From the NCBI RefSeq assembly GCF_000832305.1, contig NZ_CP010537.1:3472001-3536000 (forward strand): a DNA stretch of 64,000 nucleotides. The letters run 5' to 3'. Origin of the DNA: Cupriavidus basilensis (GTDB taxonomy: Bacteria > Pseudomonadota > Gammaproteobacteria > Burkholderiales > Burkholderiaceae). A program made the position numbers and the translations under genes. This document shows positions 35,428 to 44,075 of the stretch, piece after piece (the first letter of the stretch is position 1; the number at the start of each line of letters is the position of its first letter). The notes under the pieces are model-generated. The model was not told the origin of the DNA. It saw only the letters and a list, made by a program, of their open reading frames with translations, and made no database searches.

Positions 35428-38400
35428 CTACGGCAATTGCAGCTCCGCCCGGCTGCCGCCGGCCCCCGCCCGGATCTCCAGCCGCACATCGATGCGCTCG
35501 CGCAGCTCGGCCACGTGGGAAATGATGCCCACTAGCCGCCCGGCGTGCTGCAGGTCGATCAGGGTGCGGATGGCAAAGTCCAGGCTCTCGGGATCGAGCG
35601 TGCCGAAGCCTTCGTCGACAAACAAGGTATCGAGCTGGATCCCGCCCGCGCGCGACTGCACCACATCGGCCAGCCCCAGCGCGAGCGAGAGCGAGGCCAG
35701 GAAGCCCTCGCCACCGGACAAGGTATTGGCCGGGCGCGCCATGCCGGTGTCGTGGTCGAACACCTCCAGGTCCAGGCCGCCGGCGGTGCGCTGGTCGCCC
35801 TGCTGGCGCACGCGCTGCAGTTCATACCGGTTGCGGCTCATGCGCATCAACCGCAGCGAGGCAGCTTCCAGCACCTCGTCGAGCAAGGTGGCCAGCACGA
35901 AGCGCTGGAATGTCATGCGGCGCGGATTGTTGCCGTTGGCCACTTCGGCCAGGCGGCCAAGCACGGCGTAGCTGCGCTCGATGTCCGCGCCCTTGCTGGC
36001 CAAGGCATCCAGCCGCTGCTGGCATTGCAGCAGGTTCTCGCGGCTGCGGTGCAGGTCGGCCTGCTGCCGGACCAGGGCCTCGAGCGCGCCGGCGGCGTCC
36101 GCCTGCGCCTGGCGCAGCGCGGCAAGATCCGGCGGGGCAAGATCGCGCGCGGCGATGGCGGCGCGCTCACGGCGATCGCCGGCAGCGGCCAGGTCGAGGT
36201 CGAAGCGATTGACCTGGGCTTCGGCCTGCTCCATCTGCGCGCCCGGCATGCGCGCCTCGGCGTAGGCCTCGCGGCTGACAAAGCCAGCTTGCTCCAGCGC
36301 GCTCGCGAAGGCGGTGTCCGCCTGCGTCTGCCGCGTTGCGTGGGTGGCGAGGCTCGCTTGCGCGGCGGCTTGCGCGGCCAGGGCTGCCGCCAGCCCCACG
36401 CCGGCCTGCTTGTCAGCTGCCTGCGCGGCGGCCAGCGCGGCTTCGCGCGCGGCAAGGTCCCGGCGCGCCTGTGCCAGCGCAGCGGTCAGCCGCTCCGGCT
36501 CGCGCCGGTCCGGCGGCACCTGCGCGCTGGCAGCCTGCCATTCGCCCTGGAGCTTGGCGTGACGCTGGCCTGCATCCTGCGCTGCGGCGTCGGCGGCACG
36601 AATGGCCGCCTCGGCTGCCGTGAGGGCGGCTTGCTGCCGCTCGACTTCCGTGGCCAGAAGTTGGCAGCGGCCGGCGGCCGCCTGTGCCGCCTGTTGCTGC
36701 TGGCGCAGCGCCTGGATGGCGCCGGCGAGCTGCTGCCTGGCCGCCGCCGGGTCTTGCGCGGCGCCCTCGGGCATGCCCACCGCTCCCGCCGCTTCGCGCA
36801 GTTCATCCAATTGTTCCTGCCGGTGCGTGGCGGCCAGCAGCGCGCCCTGCGCACGGCTGGCCGCGCCCTGCGCCGCCTGGTCGGCAAGCCGCGCGGCCTC
36901 GCGGGCCAGGTCCAGGGCCTCGTCGCTGACCAGTGCATCGACGTGCTGCGCCAGTCGCGGGTGCGCCGTGCTCCCGCAGACAGCGCACGCCTGGCCATCC
37001 TGCAAGCCGGCCGCCAGCCGCGCGGCTTGCCCGGCCCGCCAGGCCTGCTCCGTCTCGCGCAGGCGCGCCAGGCTTGCCGCCTGCTGCGTGGCGGCTTGCC
37101 GCGCGGCGCGCTGGTCGACGTCGGCCTGCCGGCCCGCTTGTTCGCATTGCGCCAGCGTGGCGGCGTATTTGTCGAGCGTGGTTGCCTGCTGCGCCAGGCC
37201 GGCCAGCTTGAGCTGGATCGTCTCCAGCCCGCGCGCGCCTTCCTGCGCCTGCGCCAGGCCGGCCTCAGCCTGGCGCAACGTGGCGGTAACTTGCTGCTGC
37301 GCCTGCAGCGCCCCGGCATGGGCCGCACCCGCTTGCGCCTGCTGGCGTGCTGCAGCCGCCAACTCCTGCTGCAGCACGCCGAGCCGCTGCGCCTGCGGCA
37401 ACATGGCCTCCAGCTCCGTCACCTGCTTTTGCGCTGCCTGGCGCTCGCCGGCACGGGCCGCTTCGGCCTCAAGCCCCGCCGCGGCGGTGGCCGAGAGCGC
37501 GGCGCAAGCGGCGGACCGCGCGCTTGCCGCGGCCAGCGCTTGCTGCGCCTGCTGGTGTTCCTGCACGGCCTGCCCCAGATGCTGCTCGAACGGCTGCACC
37601 TGCATGGCACGGCGTGCGGCCTGCAGGCGCTGGCGCTGCGCCTCCATCTCGGGCCGCTGCGCCATCAGTGCGGCATGGGCCGTCTCGGTATCGCGCTGCT
37701 CCCGCAGGCGGGCATCCGTCTGCTCGCCCTGCCTGGTTGCCAGCGTGGCCACCTCCAGCGCGGTGCGCGCGGCCACATCGCGCTGCCGCAGTTCGGCCAG
37801 CTGGGCCTGCAACCCCGCAGCCTGCTCCCGCAGCGCGTCCACGGACGCCAACTGATACTGCTGCAGCAACGCCGTCTGCTCGATGCGCAGGCGCTCGGCT
37901 TCCTGGCGGATGCCGGCCGCCTGCCCCTTGAGCAGTTCCTCCACGCGCCGGTACAGCTCGGTGTGGAACAGCCGCTCGAGGATGGCCTGGCGGCTCTTGG
38001 AATCCGCCGTGAGCAATTCGCGAAAGCGCCCCTGCGGCAGCACGATCACCTGGCGGAACTGGCTGCTGTCGAAGCCCAGCAGGTTGCGCACGAAGTCATC
38101 GACCTTGTTGGGCTGGCTCGCCTTGCTGGTCCAGCCCGCGTCACCCATGACATCGAGCTGGGCCTTGGGCGTTTCCTTGACGGTGCCCTCGCCACGCAGC
38201 TTGGGCCGCTCCTGCGCAGGCGAACGCGTGGCCAGGTAGCGCTGGCCACCCAGGCTGAACTCGAACGTCACCTCCGTGCGCAAGGCCGGATCGGCGTTGG
38301 CGCTGCGCATGTCCTGCGCGCTGCGCTCGCCGCCAGAGGTGTCACCGTAGAGCGCAAAGCAGATCGCGTCGAGCAAGGTGGTCTTGCCCGCGCCGGTGGG

Positions 38401-38505
38401 GCCGTGGATCAGGAAGAATGCCCGCTCACCTAGCCGGGTGAAGTCGATTTCCTCGCTGGCGGCAAAGGGGCCGAAGGCTTGCAGTTTCAGGCGCAGCGGT
38501 CTCAT
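35428..38505 (-). CDS. sbcC: DNA double-strand exonuclease SMC-like subunit SbcC
   Basis: ATPase subunit of the SbcCD (Mre11-Rad50-like) nuclease that cleaves hairpins and processes blocked DNA ends. The 1025-residue protein has the N-terminal Walker A GPTGAGKT (35-42), a Q-loop (VIVLPQGRF), long Ala/Gln-rich coiled coils, the zinc-hook CxxC (CAVC, about residue 505), and the C-terminal signature LSGGEGFLASLSLALGLADVV with Walker B LDTLFVDEGFGTLD. The start overlaps the sbcD stop by 4 nt. SbcCD limits palindrome stability, noteworthy in a window rich in long palindromes. Confidence 0.96.
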   Translation of the reverse strand: MRPLRLKLQAFGPFAASEEIDFTRLGERAFFLIHGPTGAGKTTLLDAICFALYGDTSGGERSAQDMRSANADPALRTEVTFEFSLGGQRYLATRSPAQERPKLRGEGTVKETPKAQLDVMGDAGWTSKASQPNKVDDFVRNLLGFDSSQFRQVIVLPQGRFRELLTADSKSRQAILERLFHTELYRRVEELLKGQAAGIRQEAERLRIEQTALLQQYQLASVDALREQAAGLQAQLAELRQRDVAARTALEVATLATRQGEQTDARLREQRDTETAHAALMAQRPEMEAQRQRLQAARRAMQVQPFEQHLGQAVQEHQQAQQALAAASARSAACAALSATAAAGLEAEAARAGERQAAQKQVTELEAMLPQAQRLGVLQQELAAAARQQAQAGAAHAGALQAQQQVTATLRQAEAGLAQAQEGARGLETIQLKLAGLAQQATTLDKYAATLAQCEQAGRQADVDQRAARQAATQQAASLARLRETEQAWRAGQAARLAAGLQDGQACAVCGSTAHPRLAQHVDALVSDEALDLAREAARLADQAAQGAASRAQGALLAATHRQEQLDELREAAGAVGMPEGAAQDPAAARQQLAGAIQALRQQQQAAQAAAGRCQLLATEVERQQAALTAAEAAIRAADAAAQDAGQRHAKLQGEWQAASAQVPPDRREPERLTAALAQARRDLAAREAALAAAQAADKQAGVGLAAALAAQAAAQASLATHATRQTQADTAFASALEQAGFVSREAYAEARMPGAQMEQAEAQVNRFDLDLAAAGDRRERAAIAARDLAPPDLAALRQAQADAAGALEALVRQQADLHRSRENLLQCQQRLDALASKGADIERSYAVLGRLAEVANGNNPRRMTFQRFVLATLLDEVLEAASLRLMRMSRNRYELQRVRQQGDQRTAGGLDLEVFDHDTGMARPANTLSGGEGFLASLSLALGLADVVQSRAGGIQLDTLFVDEGFGTLDPESLDFAIRTLIDLQHAGRLVGIISHVAELRERIDVRLEIRAGAGGSRAELQLP

Positions 38506-39647
38506 GCGGACTCCCGGTCGGCGCGGGCGATGCCCTCAAGCACCTGGTCGAGCACGCGGCGCTTATCGTCGTCCAGCGCTTCGTCCGCCACCTCCTTGAA
38601 GAAGTTGGCGAACAGCTCGCCGGTATCGAGCTGACGCAGGCGCTGGCCTGCCGCCCCGGCCTCGCCCGAACGCGCCAGCACGGCGCGCTCGATGGCGAGC
38701 GCATTGGGATAAGCCTGGCGCAGGCGCGCCATCGGATCGAGCAAGGCGCCGTTGTCGGTCAACACCGCGTGGATGTAGTCATCGCGCCGCGGGTCTGCCG
38801 CGCCTTGCGCCAGCAGATCGGCCAGTTGCCCTTCGACGATGCGCAGGTCGCGCCGGGGCGTCAGCGCGATCGGCTCGATGCTGACCGCGCCATCGGCCGC
38901 CAGTTCGATCAGCGAGACCGACTTGGCATGCGTGACTTCGGACAGCGAGTACTTCAGCAAGGAGCCGGCGTAGTGGATGCGCTGGCCGAAGGTCTGCGGG
39001 CGATGCAGGTGGCCAAGCGCGACCAGGTCGAAGCCGTCGAACACGCTGGCGGCAACGGCGCCGCTGCCGCCAACCGACAGCGGCCGCTCGGATTCGCTGG
39101 CCTCGCCACCGATCACGAAAGCGTGGGCCACCACCACCGAACGCGCCTGCGCCGGATGGCTGGCGCGGATCGCGTCCAGGCGCGCCGCCAACGCCGCCTC
39201 GTGCCCTGGCACCTCCATGTCGAAGGCGTCGCGCACGGTTGCGGGCTCGGCATAGGGCAAGGCGTAGATCCTTACTTCGCCATGGGCATCGGACAAGGTC
39301 ACGCAGGTGGCATCGCGCTCGGTGATGCCGGCCACATGCAAACCCTGCGCCGTCAGCAGCCGCGCGCCGAAACCAAGCCGCTGGGCGCTGTCGTGATTGC
39401 CCGCGATCATCACCACCGGAATGCCGGCATCCGCCACGATGCGGGCCAGCACGTCGTCCAGCAGCGCCACGGCCTCGGGCGGCGGCACCGCGCGGTCATA
39501 CACGTCCCCGGCGATCAGCACCGCATCCGGCCGGCGCTCGCGCACCAGCGCAACAAATTGGTCAAGCATCCAGGCCTGGTCTTCAAGCAGGCTGCGCGCG
39601 TGGAATACGCGCCCGAGATGCCAGTCGGCAGTGTGAAGAAAACGCAA
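38502..39647 (-). CDS. sbcD: DNA exonuclease SbcD
   Basis: Mre11-like metallophosphatase nuclease subunit of SbcCD. The 381-residue product has the Mn-binding motifs DWHLG (about 8-12), GDVYDRA (about 47-53), GNHDSAQR (about 83-90), VVAHAFV and ALGHLHRPQ. The start codon is a TTG at 39647 (MRFLHTADWH), 6 nt after AGGGA; there is no ATG at a suitable place. It is followed directly by sbcC with a 4-nt overlap, the conserved sbcDC order. Confidence 0.95.
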   Translation of the reverse strand: MRFLHTADWHLGRVFHARSLLEDQAWMLDQFVALVRERRPDAVLIAGDVYDRAVPPPEAVALLDDVLARIVADAGIPVVMIAGNHDSAQRLGFGARLLTAQGLHVAGITERDATCVTLSDAHGEVRIYALPYAEPATVRDAFDMEVPGHEAALAARLDAIRASHPAQARSVVVAHAFVIGGEASESERPLSVGGSGAVAASVFDGFDLVALGHLHRPQTFGQRIHYAGSLLKYSLSEVTHAKSVSLIELAADGAVSIEPIALTPRRDLRIVEGQLADLLAQGAADPRRDDYIHAVLTDNGALLDPMARLRQAYPNALAIERAVLARSGEAGAAGQRLRQLDTGELFANFFKEVADEALDDDKRRVLDQVLEGIARADRESA

Positions 39648-39969
39648 TGTGAATCCCTAGCAGTGTATGGACGGACCGGAGCGGACTGCGGCGGCAGGCG
39701 CCATCATAACGTTGCCCAGCCGTCATTCAGCTTCGGTTCAGCCGGCACTCTCCACCATAGGCGCCGAGCCAGTGCAAAAGCACCGCCTCCGGCACAATGG
39801 GCTGGCCAGGTGCGCGGCCGCAGACAGTACAAGTGGATCGGCCAAGGCCGCGCAACGACGCCAGCATCCTTCTGAAATGGCCGCCAAGATCCGAGCGCAA
39901 AAACGGCGATGCCCGGGCCGTAGGCACCAGGGCATCGCCGCACTGACGTCTGGAAGCCTGGAATCCGGG
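39648..39969. other. 322-nt region between a Bug gene and sbcD
   Basis: Contains the Bug-gene terminator on the right. The remainder shows no gene; short minus-strand frames there lack coding character or family features. Confidence 0.65.
39899..39940 (-). terminator. Intrinsic terminator of the Bug gene at 39970-40959
   Basis: On the minus strand a stem (arms CGGCGATGCCC/GGGCATCGCCG, 15-nt loop, 39904-39940) is followed by five T (39903-39899), 30 nt after the stop. Confidence 0.85.
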
Positions 39970-40959
39970 TTATTCCTGGATATTGGCTTCGCTCACGATC
40001 TTGCGGTACGACTCGGTTTCCTTGGCGATAAAGCTGCGGAAAGCGGCGGCGTCCTTCGCATCGATGTCGACACCCGATTCGGTCAGCTTGCTCTTCACTT
40101 CCGGCGCGTTGATGGCGCGAGCCAGCGCGTCCGTCAGCTTGTCGGTCACCGCCTTGGGCGTGTTGGCCGGCGCGAACAAGCCAAACCACAGGCGCATGTC
40201 CACATTGGCCAGGACCTTGTTCTCCGCCAGTGCCGGGATATTGGGCGCGGCATGCGAGCGCGTGGCCGAGGTCACGCCAATCGCTTGCAGCTTGCCCGAC
40301 TTGATCTGCGGCAGCGCCGTCGACAGCACCAGCACGCCCAGCTCGATCTGGTTTGCCATCAGGTCGGCGATGGCCGGCGCGCCGCCCTTGTACGGCACGT
40401 GGGTCATATCGACCTTGCTGGCGCCGCGGATCAGCTCTCCCGACAGATGCAGCGGCGTGCCGATGCCCGAGGTGCCATAGTTCACCGGCTTCTTGCTCTT
40501 GGCCAGCGCCAGGAAACCCGCCACGCCCTGAATGCCGGAATGCGCGCCGGACACCAGCACCATGGGCTGCGAGCCCACCATGCGCAAGGGCACGAGATCC
40601 CGCTGGCCGTCGTACTTGATCTTCGGGTTGGTCAGCTTGGCGATCGAGATTTCGCTGTTGGAACCCAGCAGCAACGTATAGCCGTCGGCCGGCGCATTGA
40701 TGGTCTTGAGCGCGCCGATGGTGCCGCTGGCGCCCGGCGCATTGTCCACCACCACCGATACACCCAGGTCCTGGCCAAGGCGCTGGCTCAGCACGCGCGC
40801 CACCAGGTCGTTGCTGCCGCCGGCGGCGTAGGGCACGACGATGGTGATAGGCCGGTCCGGATAACCAGCCGCCTGGGCAGGCGCTACGGCGAGGGTCAGC
40901 GTGGCGGTAGTGACGATCGTGACGGCGGCGGACAGCGCCGTGGCGAGGGACTTCTTCAT
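39970..40959 (-). CDS. Bug-family periplasmic solute-binding protein (TctC-like)
   Basis: A 329-residue tripartite-tricarboxylate-type receptor. The signal peptide (about 1-30, ending VAPAQAAG) precedes a mature part with YPDRPITIVVPYAAGGSNDLVARVL, VVVDNAPGASGTIGA and LLLGSNSEISIAKL motifs. Ligand unknown. ATG at 40959. It is divergent from an XRE regulator gene, with a perfect operator-like palindrome between, which suggests that regulator controls it. Similarity to the other Bug protein here is typical of this large family rather than of recent duplication. Confidence 0.94.
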   Translation of the reverse strand: MKKSLATALSAAVTIVTTATLTLAVAPAQAAGYPDRPITIVVPYAAGGSNDLVARVLSQRLGQDLGVSVVVDNAPGASGTIGALKTINAPADGYTLLLGSNSEISIAKLTNPKIKYDGQRDLVPLRMVGSQPMVLVSGAHSGIQGVAGFLALAKSKKPVNYGTSGIGTPLHLSGELIRGASKVDMTHVPYKGGAPAIADLMANQIELGVLVLSTALPQIKSGKLQAIGVTSATRSHAAPNIPALAENKVLANVDMRLWFGLFAPANTPKAVTDKLTDALARAINAPEVKSKLTESGVDIDAKDAAAFRSFIAKETESYRKIVSEANIQE

Positions 40960-41343
40960 CGGATTCCTTTTCTGGCGCCTTAGGCGCTCCTTTGGTGTGG
41001 CAAGCGTGACGCGGGAAACCAGCGGGTTGCCGGCCTCATGATGCGGATCGCAATATACATGCCATCCAAAAAACTAGCCAAGTCTCGTTTACGAGACTGC
41101 CGAGGGCACTAATGGTTTCTTCATGCACCACAATCCAGCATCAAAGGCACATTGATGCACAAAGTGCGGATGATCCGGTTCATCCGGCCGGCGTGGGTAG
41201 ATCGTCCGGAAGCACGGATGCCTTGAACGCGGAGATGCGCGGCAGCATGGCATTCCGAGACGATGCTTCTCTCGCCATCCCTCGCCATCCGGCCACGGCC
41301 CATGCTAGGATGGGCCTTGTCTTCTTTTTGAGATTCCCCGAGG
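40960..41343. other. 384-nt divergent intergenic region (Bug/XRE)
   Basis: Holds the palindrome at 41081-41098 and the promoters expected for both genes. No coding sequence was recognised. Confidence 0.7.
41081..41098. promoter_or_regulatory. 18-bp palindrome, probable XRE operator
   Basis: Perfect arms AGTCTCGT and ACGAGACT around TT, 122 bp before the Bug start and 246 bp before the XRE start. Position and symmetry fit a helix-turn-helix dimer. Confidence 0.65.
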
Positions 41344-42228
41344 ATGGACGCTCCGATCGCTGCCGGCCCAATGGTTGATTTCGTTGAAATCGGCAATCGC
41401 CTGCGCGCGTACCGTCTAGGCGCGGGGATGCGCGCGGAAGCCATCGCCGAACAGCTCGGCGTATCGCGGGCCGCGATCTATCGCATGGAGAAGGGCGACA
41501 TCGTCAAGATCGAGACCCTTGGCCGTCTCGCCCAGTTGCTCGGCACGTCGCTGGCGTCCATGCTGGGGGTCGAGTCCGAGTACTACTACTCGGCCGTGGC
41601 GTATATCGAGCGCATGCGCCAGCTCGAGCACGGCGCAACGCGCATCCTGGCCCATTTCGAACCGATCTCCTACCTGCTGACCTCGCCCGATTACGCCGGC
41701 CACCTGCGCCAGATGCTGGCGGAGAGCCCGCAGCCGGCGCCAGCCACAACCATCGACGCCCTGCTGGACCTGCTGGAAGAGCGCAAGCAATCGTTCGCGC
41801 GCAGCGTGCCGCCCATCACCAGCCTGATCGACCTGCGCTCGCTGGAGCGCTTCGTGCATTTTGGCTTGGTGGGACGGCTGGACCTGCCGCCCGCGGTGCG
41901 CATGGAGCGCTCGCTGGCAGCCCGGCGCGAGATCGAACGCGTGATCGACCTGCTCGACGCGCAGCCCATCGGCCTGCAGATCGGCATCGTCGACGGCAGC
42001 ATGCCCAACGCGACCTTCCAGGTCTTCGAGCGGCCCGGCAAGGCTTATGTGGCCACCAGCCCGTTTCGTTTTGGCGAATTTCCCAACGTGTCCACCGGGA
42101 TCGCCACCGTGACCGCGGCGCCCGAGGCGGTACGGCTTTACACCACCATGGTCAATGACCTATGGCAGCGCGCCTACAAGGGGCGCGATGGCGCCGCGCT
42201 GCTGCGGCGCATGTTGAACAGCGTATGA
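41344..42228 (+). CDS. XRE family transcriptional regulator with C-terminal sensory domain
   Basis: A 294-residue regulator with a Cro/C1-type helix-turn-helix (about residues 15-72: IGNRLRAYRLGAGMRAEAIAEQL..SRAAIYRMEKGDIVKIETLGRLAQLLG in pieces) and a long C-terminal domain of unknown fold (about 80-294), which probably senses a ligand. The start at 41344 follows GAGG with almost no spacing, so an internal ATG at 41371 is possible. It is divergent from a Bug gene, suggesting local control of solute uptake. Confidence 0.9.
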   Translation: MDAPIAAGPMVDFVEIGNRLRAYRLGAGMRAEAIAEQLGVSRAAIYRMEKGDIVKIETLGRLAQLLGTSLASMLGVESEYYYSAVAYIERMRQLEHGATRILAHFEPISYLLTSPDYAGHLRQMLAESPQPAPATTIDALLDLLEERKQSFARSVPPITSLIDLRSLERFVHFGLVGRLDLPPAVRMERSLAARREIERVIDLLDAQPIGLQIGIVDGSMPNATFQVFERPGKAYVATSPFRFGEFPNVSTGIATVTAAPEAVRLYTTMVNDLWQRAYKGRDGAALLRRMLNSV

Positions 42229-42305
42229 GCGGGCACGATCCGCCCGCCATGCAGCCATTTTTCATTTGACGTACCGAACCCGTTTTCACTAACCGATATT
42301 GCGCC

Positions 42306-42632
42306 ATGACGCTTGAAACCACCCTCCAGCAATTCCAGGATTCGCTCCCCGGCACCGACGCTTTCGTGACGGTGAAGAAAGCCACGCGCGAGCTGATCGA
42401 CGCCGACCCCGCACACGCGGCGGCCTACTTCCTGCTGTACGGCTTCGCCCGCTCGTACGTGCTGCTGTACGAGGACCAGGCAGTGACCATGGACTTCGCC
42501 GAAGCCGCCAAGCAGGAACTGCTCGGCTACATGCAAGGCATCGCGCGCACGCTGCACGGCGAGAGCGCCGCGCTGCTGGCGGAAATGAACCGCATCGTCA
42601 GCGCTTACCAGGGCGGCAAGAAGACGTTCTGA
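42306..42632 (+). CDS. Uncharacterised small protein (108 aa)
   Basis: Not recognised. A soluble, largely helical 108-residue protein (MTLETTLQQFQDSLPGTDAFVTVKKATRELIDADPAHAAAY... given in part), with many Ala/Leu/Glu residues and the motif FLLYGFARSYVLLYEDQAV. It has no signal peptide or membrane helix. It lies 77 nt after the XRE gene in the same direction and converges on the sigma-54 activator gene. Codon use supports a real gene. An association with the XRE gene is possible. Confidence 0.75.
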   Translation: MTLETTLQQFQDSLPGTDAFVTVKKATRELIDADPAHAAAYFLLYGFARSYVLLYEDQAVTMDFAEAAKQELLGYMQGIARTLHGESAALLAEMNRIVSAYQGGKKTF

Positions 42633-42666
42633 GGCGCAGCGCGCCCGTGCCATGACGGGGGCCAAT

Positions 42667-44037
42667 TCACGCCGGCTCGGCCTCGTTGTCGGCGATCTGG
42701 AACTTGCGCATCTTCTCCCACAGCACCTTGCGGCTGATGCCCAGGCTGGCCGCCGTATCCTGGCGCCGCCAGCTATTGGCATCCAGCGCGGCCACGATGC
42801 GGCGGCGCTCCTCGGTCTCGCCGCGCCAGTCGGCCGTGCGCTCGCTGCTGTCGAACGCACCCGGGCGCAGGCTGCGGAACAAAGGCCGGATCCGCGCCTC
42901 GTCCCAATGCCCGGTCTGCTGCACGGTAATGCCGATGCGCTCGGCCAGGTTGCGCAGCTCGCGCACATTCCCCGTGAAGAACGCCGTGCCCACCGCGCCC
43001 TTGAGCCAGTCAGGCACGGGCGGCAATGCGTCCAGCCCTGACTGCCCAAGCATCTGCTTGAGGAACGACACCAGCAACGCCACCTTGTCGACGGCGCCCC
43101 GCTCCTCCAGGCTGGGCAGGCGCAGCTCGATCACCGCCAGCCGGAAATACAGGTCCGCACGGAAGCGGCCCTGCGACACGGCCTCGCGCAGATCCTTGTT
43201 GGTGGCCGCGACCAGGCGGAAATCCAGCTTGACCGGCATGGTCGAGCCCAGCCGGGTCAGCGCGCTCTCCTCCAGCACGCGCAGCAGCTTGACCTGCTGG
43301 AACATCGGCAGGTCACCGATTTCATCCAGGAACAGCGTGCCGCCGTTGGCCTGCTCGAAGAAGCCGCGGTGCGCGAACATGGCGCCGGTAAACGCGCCCT
43401 TGGCATGACCGAAGAACTGCGACTCGAACAAGCCATCGGGAATCGCTCCGCAATTCACGGCAACGAACGGTCCCTTGCCATAAATGTTGTTGCGCTCGTG
43501 AAAGCGCTGCGCGATCCGCTCCTTGCCCGCGCCGGTCTCGCCATACAGCATCACGTTGCTGCCGAAATCCGCGAAGGTCTCCACCTGCGACAGGAACTGC
43601 TGCATGGCGGGCGACTCCGCCACCAGATCCGCCACCGCGTTCGCCGGCTCAGCCGCCGCCAGCAATTGCGGCAGCAGCTTGCCGATCTGGTTGCGCAGGT
43701 CAGGCCCCGTGAAATCGTCGGCCAGGATATGCGCGTACTCCGCGGGAAAGCGCCCCGGATCGGTCTCGCGCCCCGGCGCCGCCACCCACACCACGGGCAT
43801 GCCGTGGGCCGCCTCCCAGTCCAGCGCGGTGAACTTCGCCGCGCCGATCACCGAGACACTGATGACTGCCACGCACGGCTTTAGCCGCGGCTCCGCGGGC
43901 AAGGCCTCCAGCGCGCCGGCGCGGATCACGTCCACCCCAAGCGGCGACAGGAAACGCGCCACCCGGTCGGCAATGTCAGACTTGCCTTCCCATACATAAA
44001 CTTCAAGGCTCTCGTAAGCCCAGCGATCTGTCTTCAT
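42667..44037 (-). CDS. Sigma-54-dependent transcriptional activator with non-phosphorylatable N-terminal domain
   Basis: A 456-residue enhancer-binding protein. The N-terminal domain (1-120) has a receiver-like pattern but lacks the acidic pair and the phosphoacceptor: the expected Asp strand reads [11 protein letters not shown]. The AAA+ domain (about 140-385) has Walker A GETGAGKE, the sigma-54-contacting GAFTGA loop, Walker [14 protein letters not shown] and arginine-finger region [12 protein letters not shown] Fis-type helix-turn-helix ends the protein ([18 protein letters not shown]). ATG at 44037, 5 nt after GGAAG. It lies 38 nt beyond tadG in the same direction, so it is probably the last gene of, and regulator for, the Tad locus. 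Confidence 0.93.
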   Translation of the reverse strand: MKTDRWAYESLEVYVWEGKSDIADRVARFLSPLGVDVIRAGALEALPAEPRLKPCVAVISVSVIGAAKFTALDWEAAHGMPVVWVAAPGRETDPGRFPAEYAHILADDFTGPDLRNQIGKLLPQLLAAAEPANAVADLVAESPAMQQFLSQVETFADFGSNVMLYGETGAGKERIAQRFHERNNIYGKGPFVAVNCGAIPDGLFESQFFGHAKGAFTGAMFAHRGFFEQANGGTLFLDEIGDLPMFQQVKLLRVLEESALTRLGSTMPVKLDFRLVAATNKDLREAVSQGRFRADLYFRLAVIELRLPSLEERGAVDKVALLVSFLKQMLGQSGLDALPPVPDWLKGAVGTAFFTGNVRELRNLAERIGITVQQTGHWDEARIRPLFRSLRPGAFDSSERTADWRGETEERRRIVAALDANSWRRQDTAASLGISRKVLWEKMRKFQIADNEAEPA

Positions 44038-44075
44038 CTGTCTTCCGCCGTATAGCGATTAGCCTGCTGCATGGC

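Noticed and set aside
35545..38433. Long plus-strand open frame (962 codons) opposite sbcC
   Set aside because: Mirror of a well-supported sbcC gene in GC-rich DNA; the translation is Leu/Arg/Gly-rich with no family features.
39727..39935. Short minus-strand frames of 65-66 codons between sbcD and the Bug gene
   Set aside because: No ribosome site, overlapping alternatives in two frames, and no recognisable domain.
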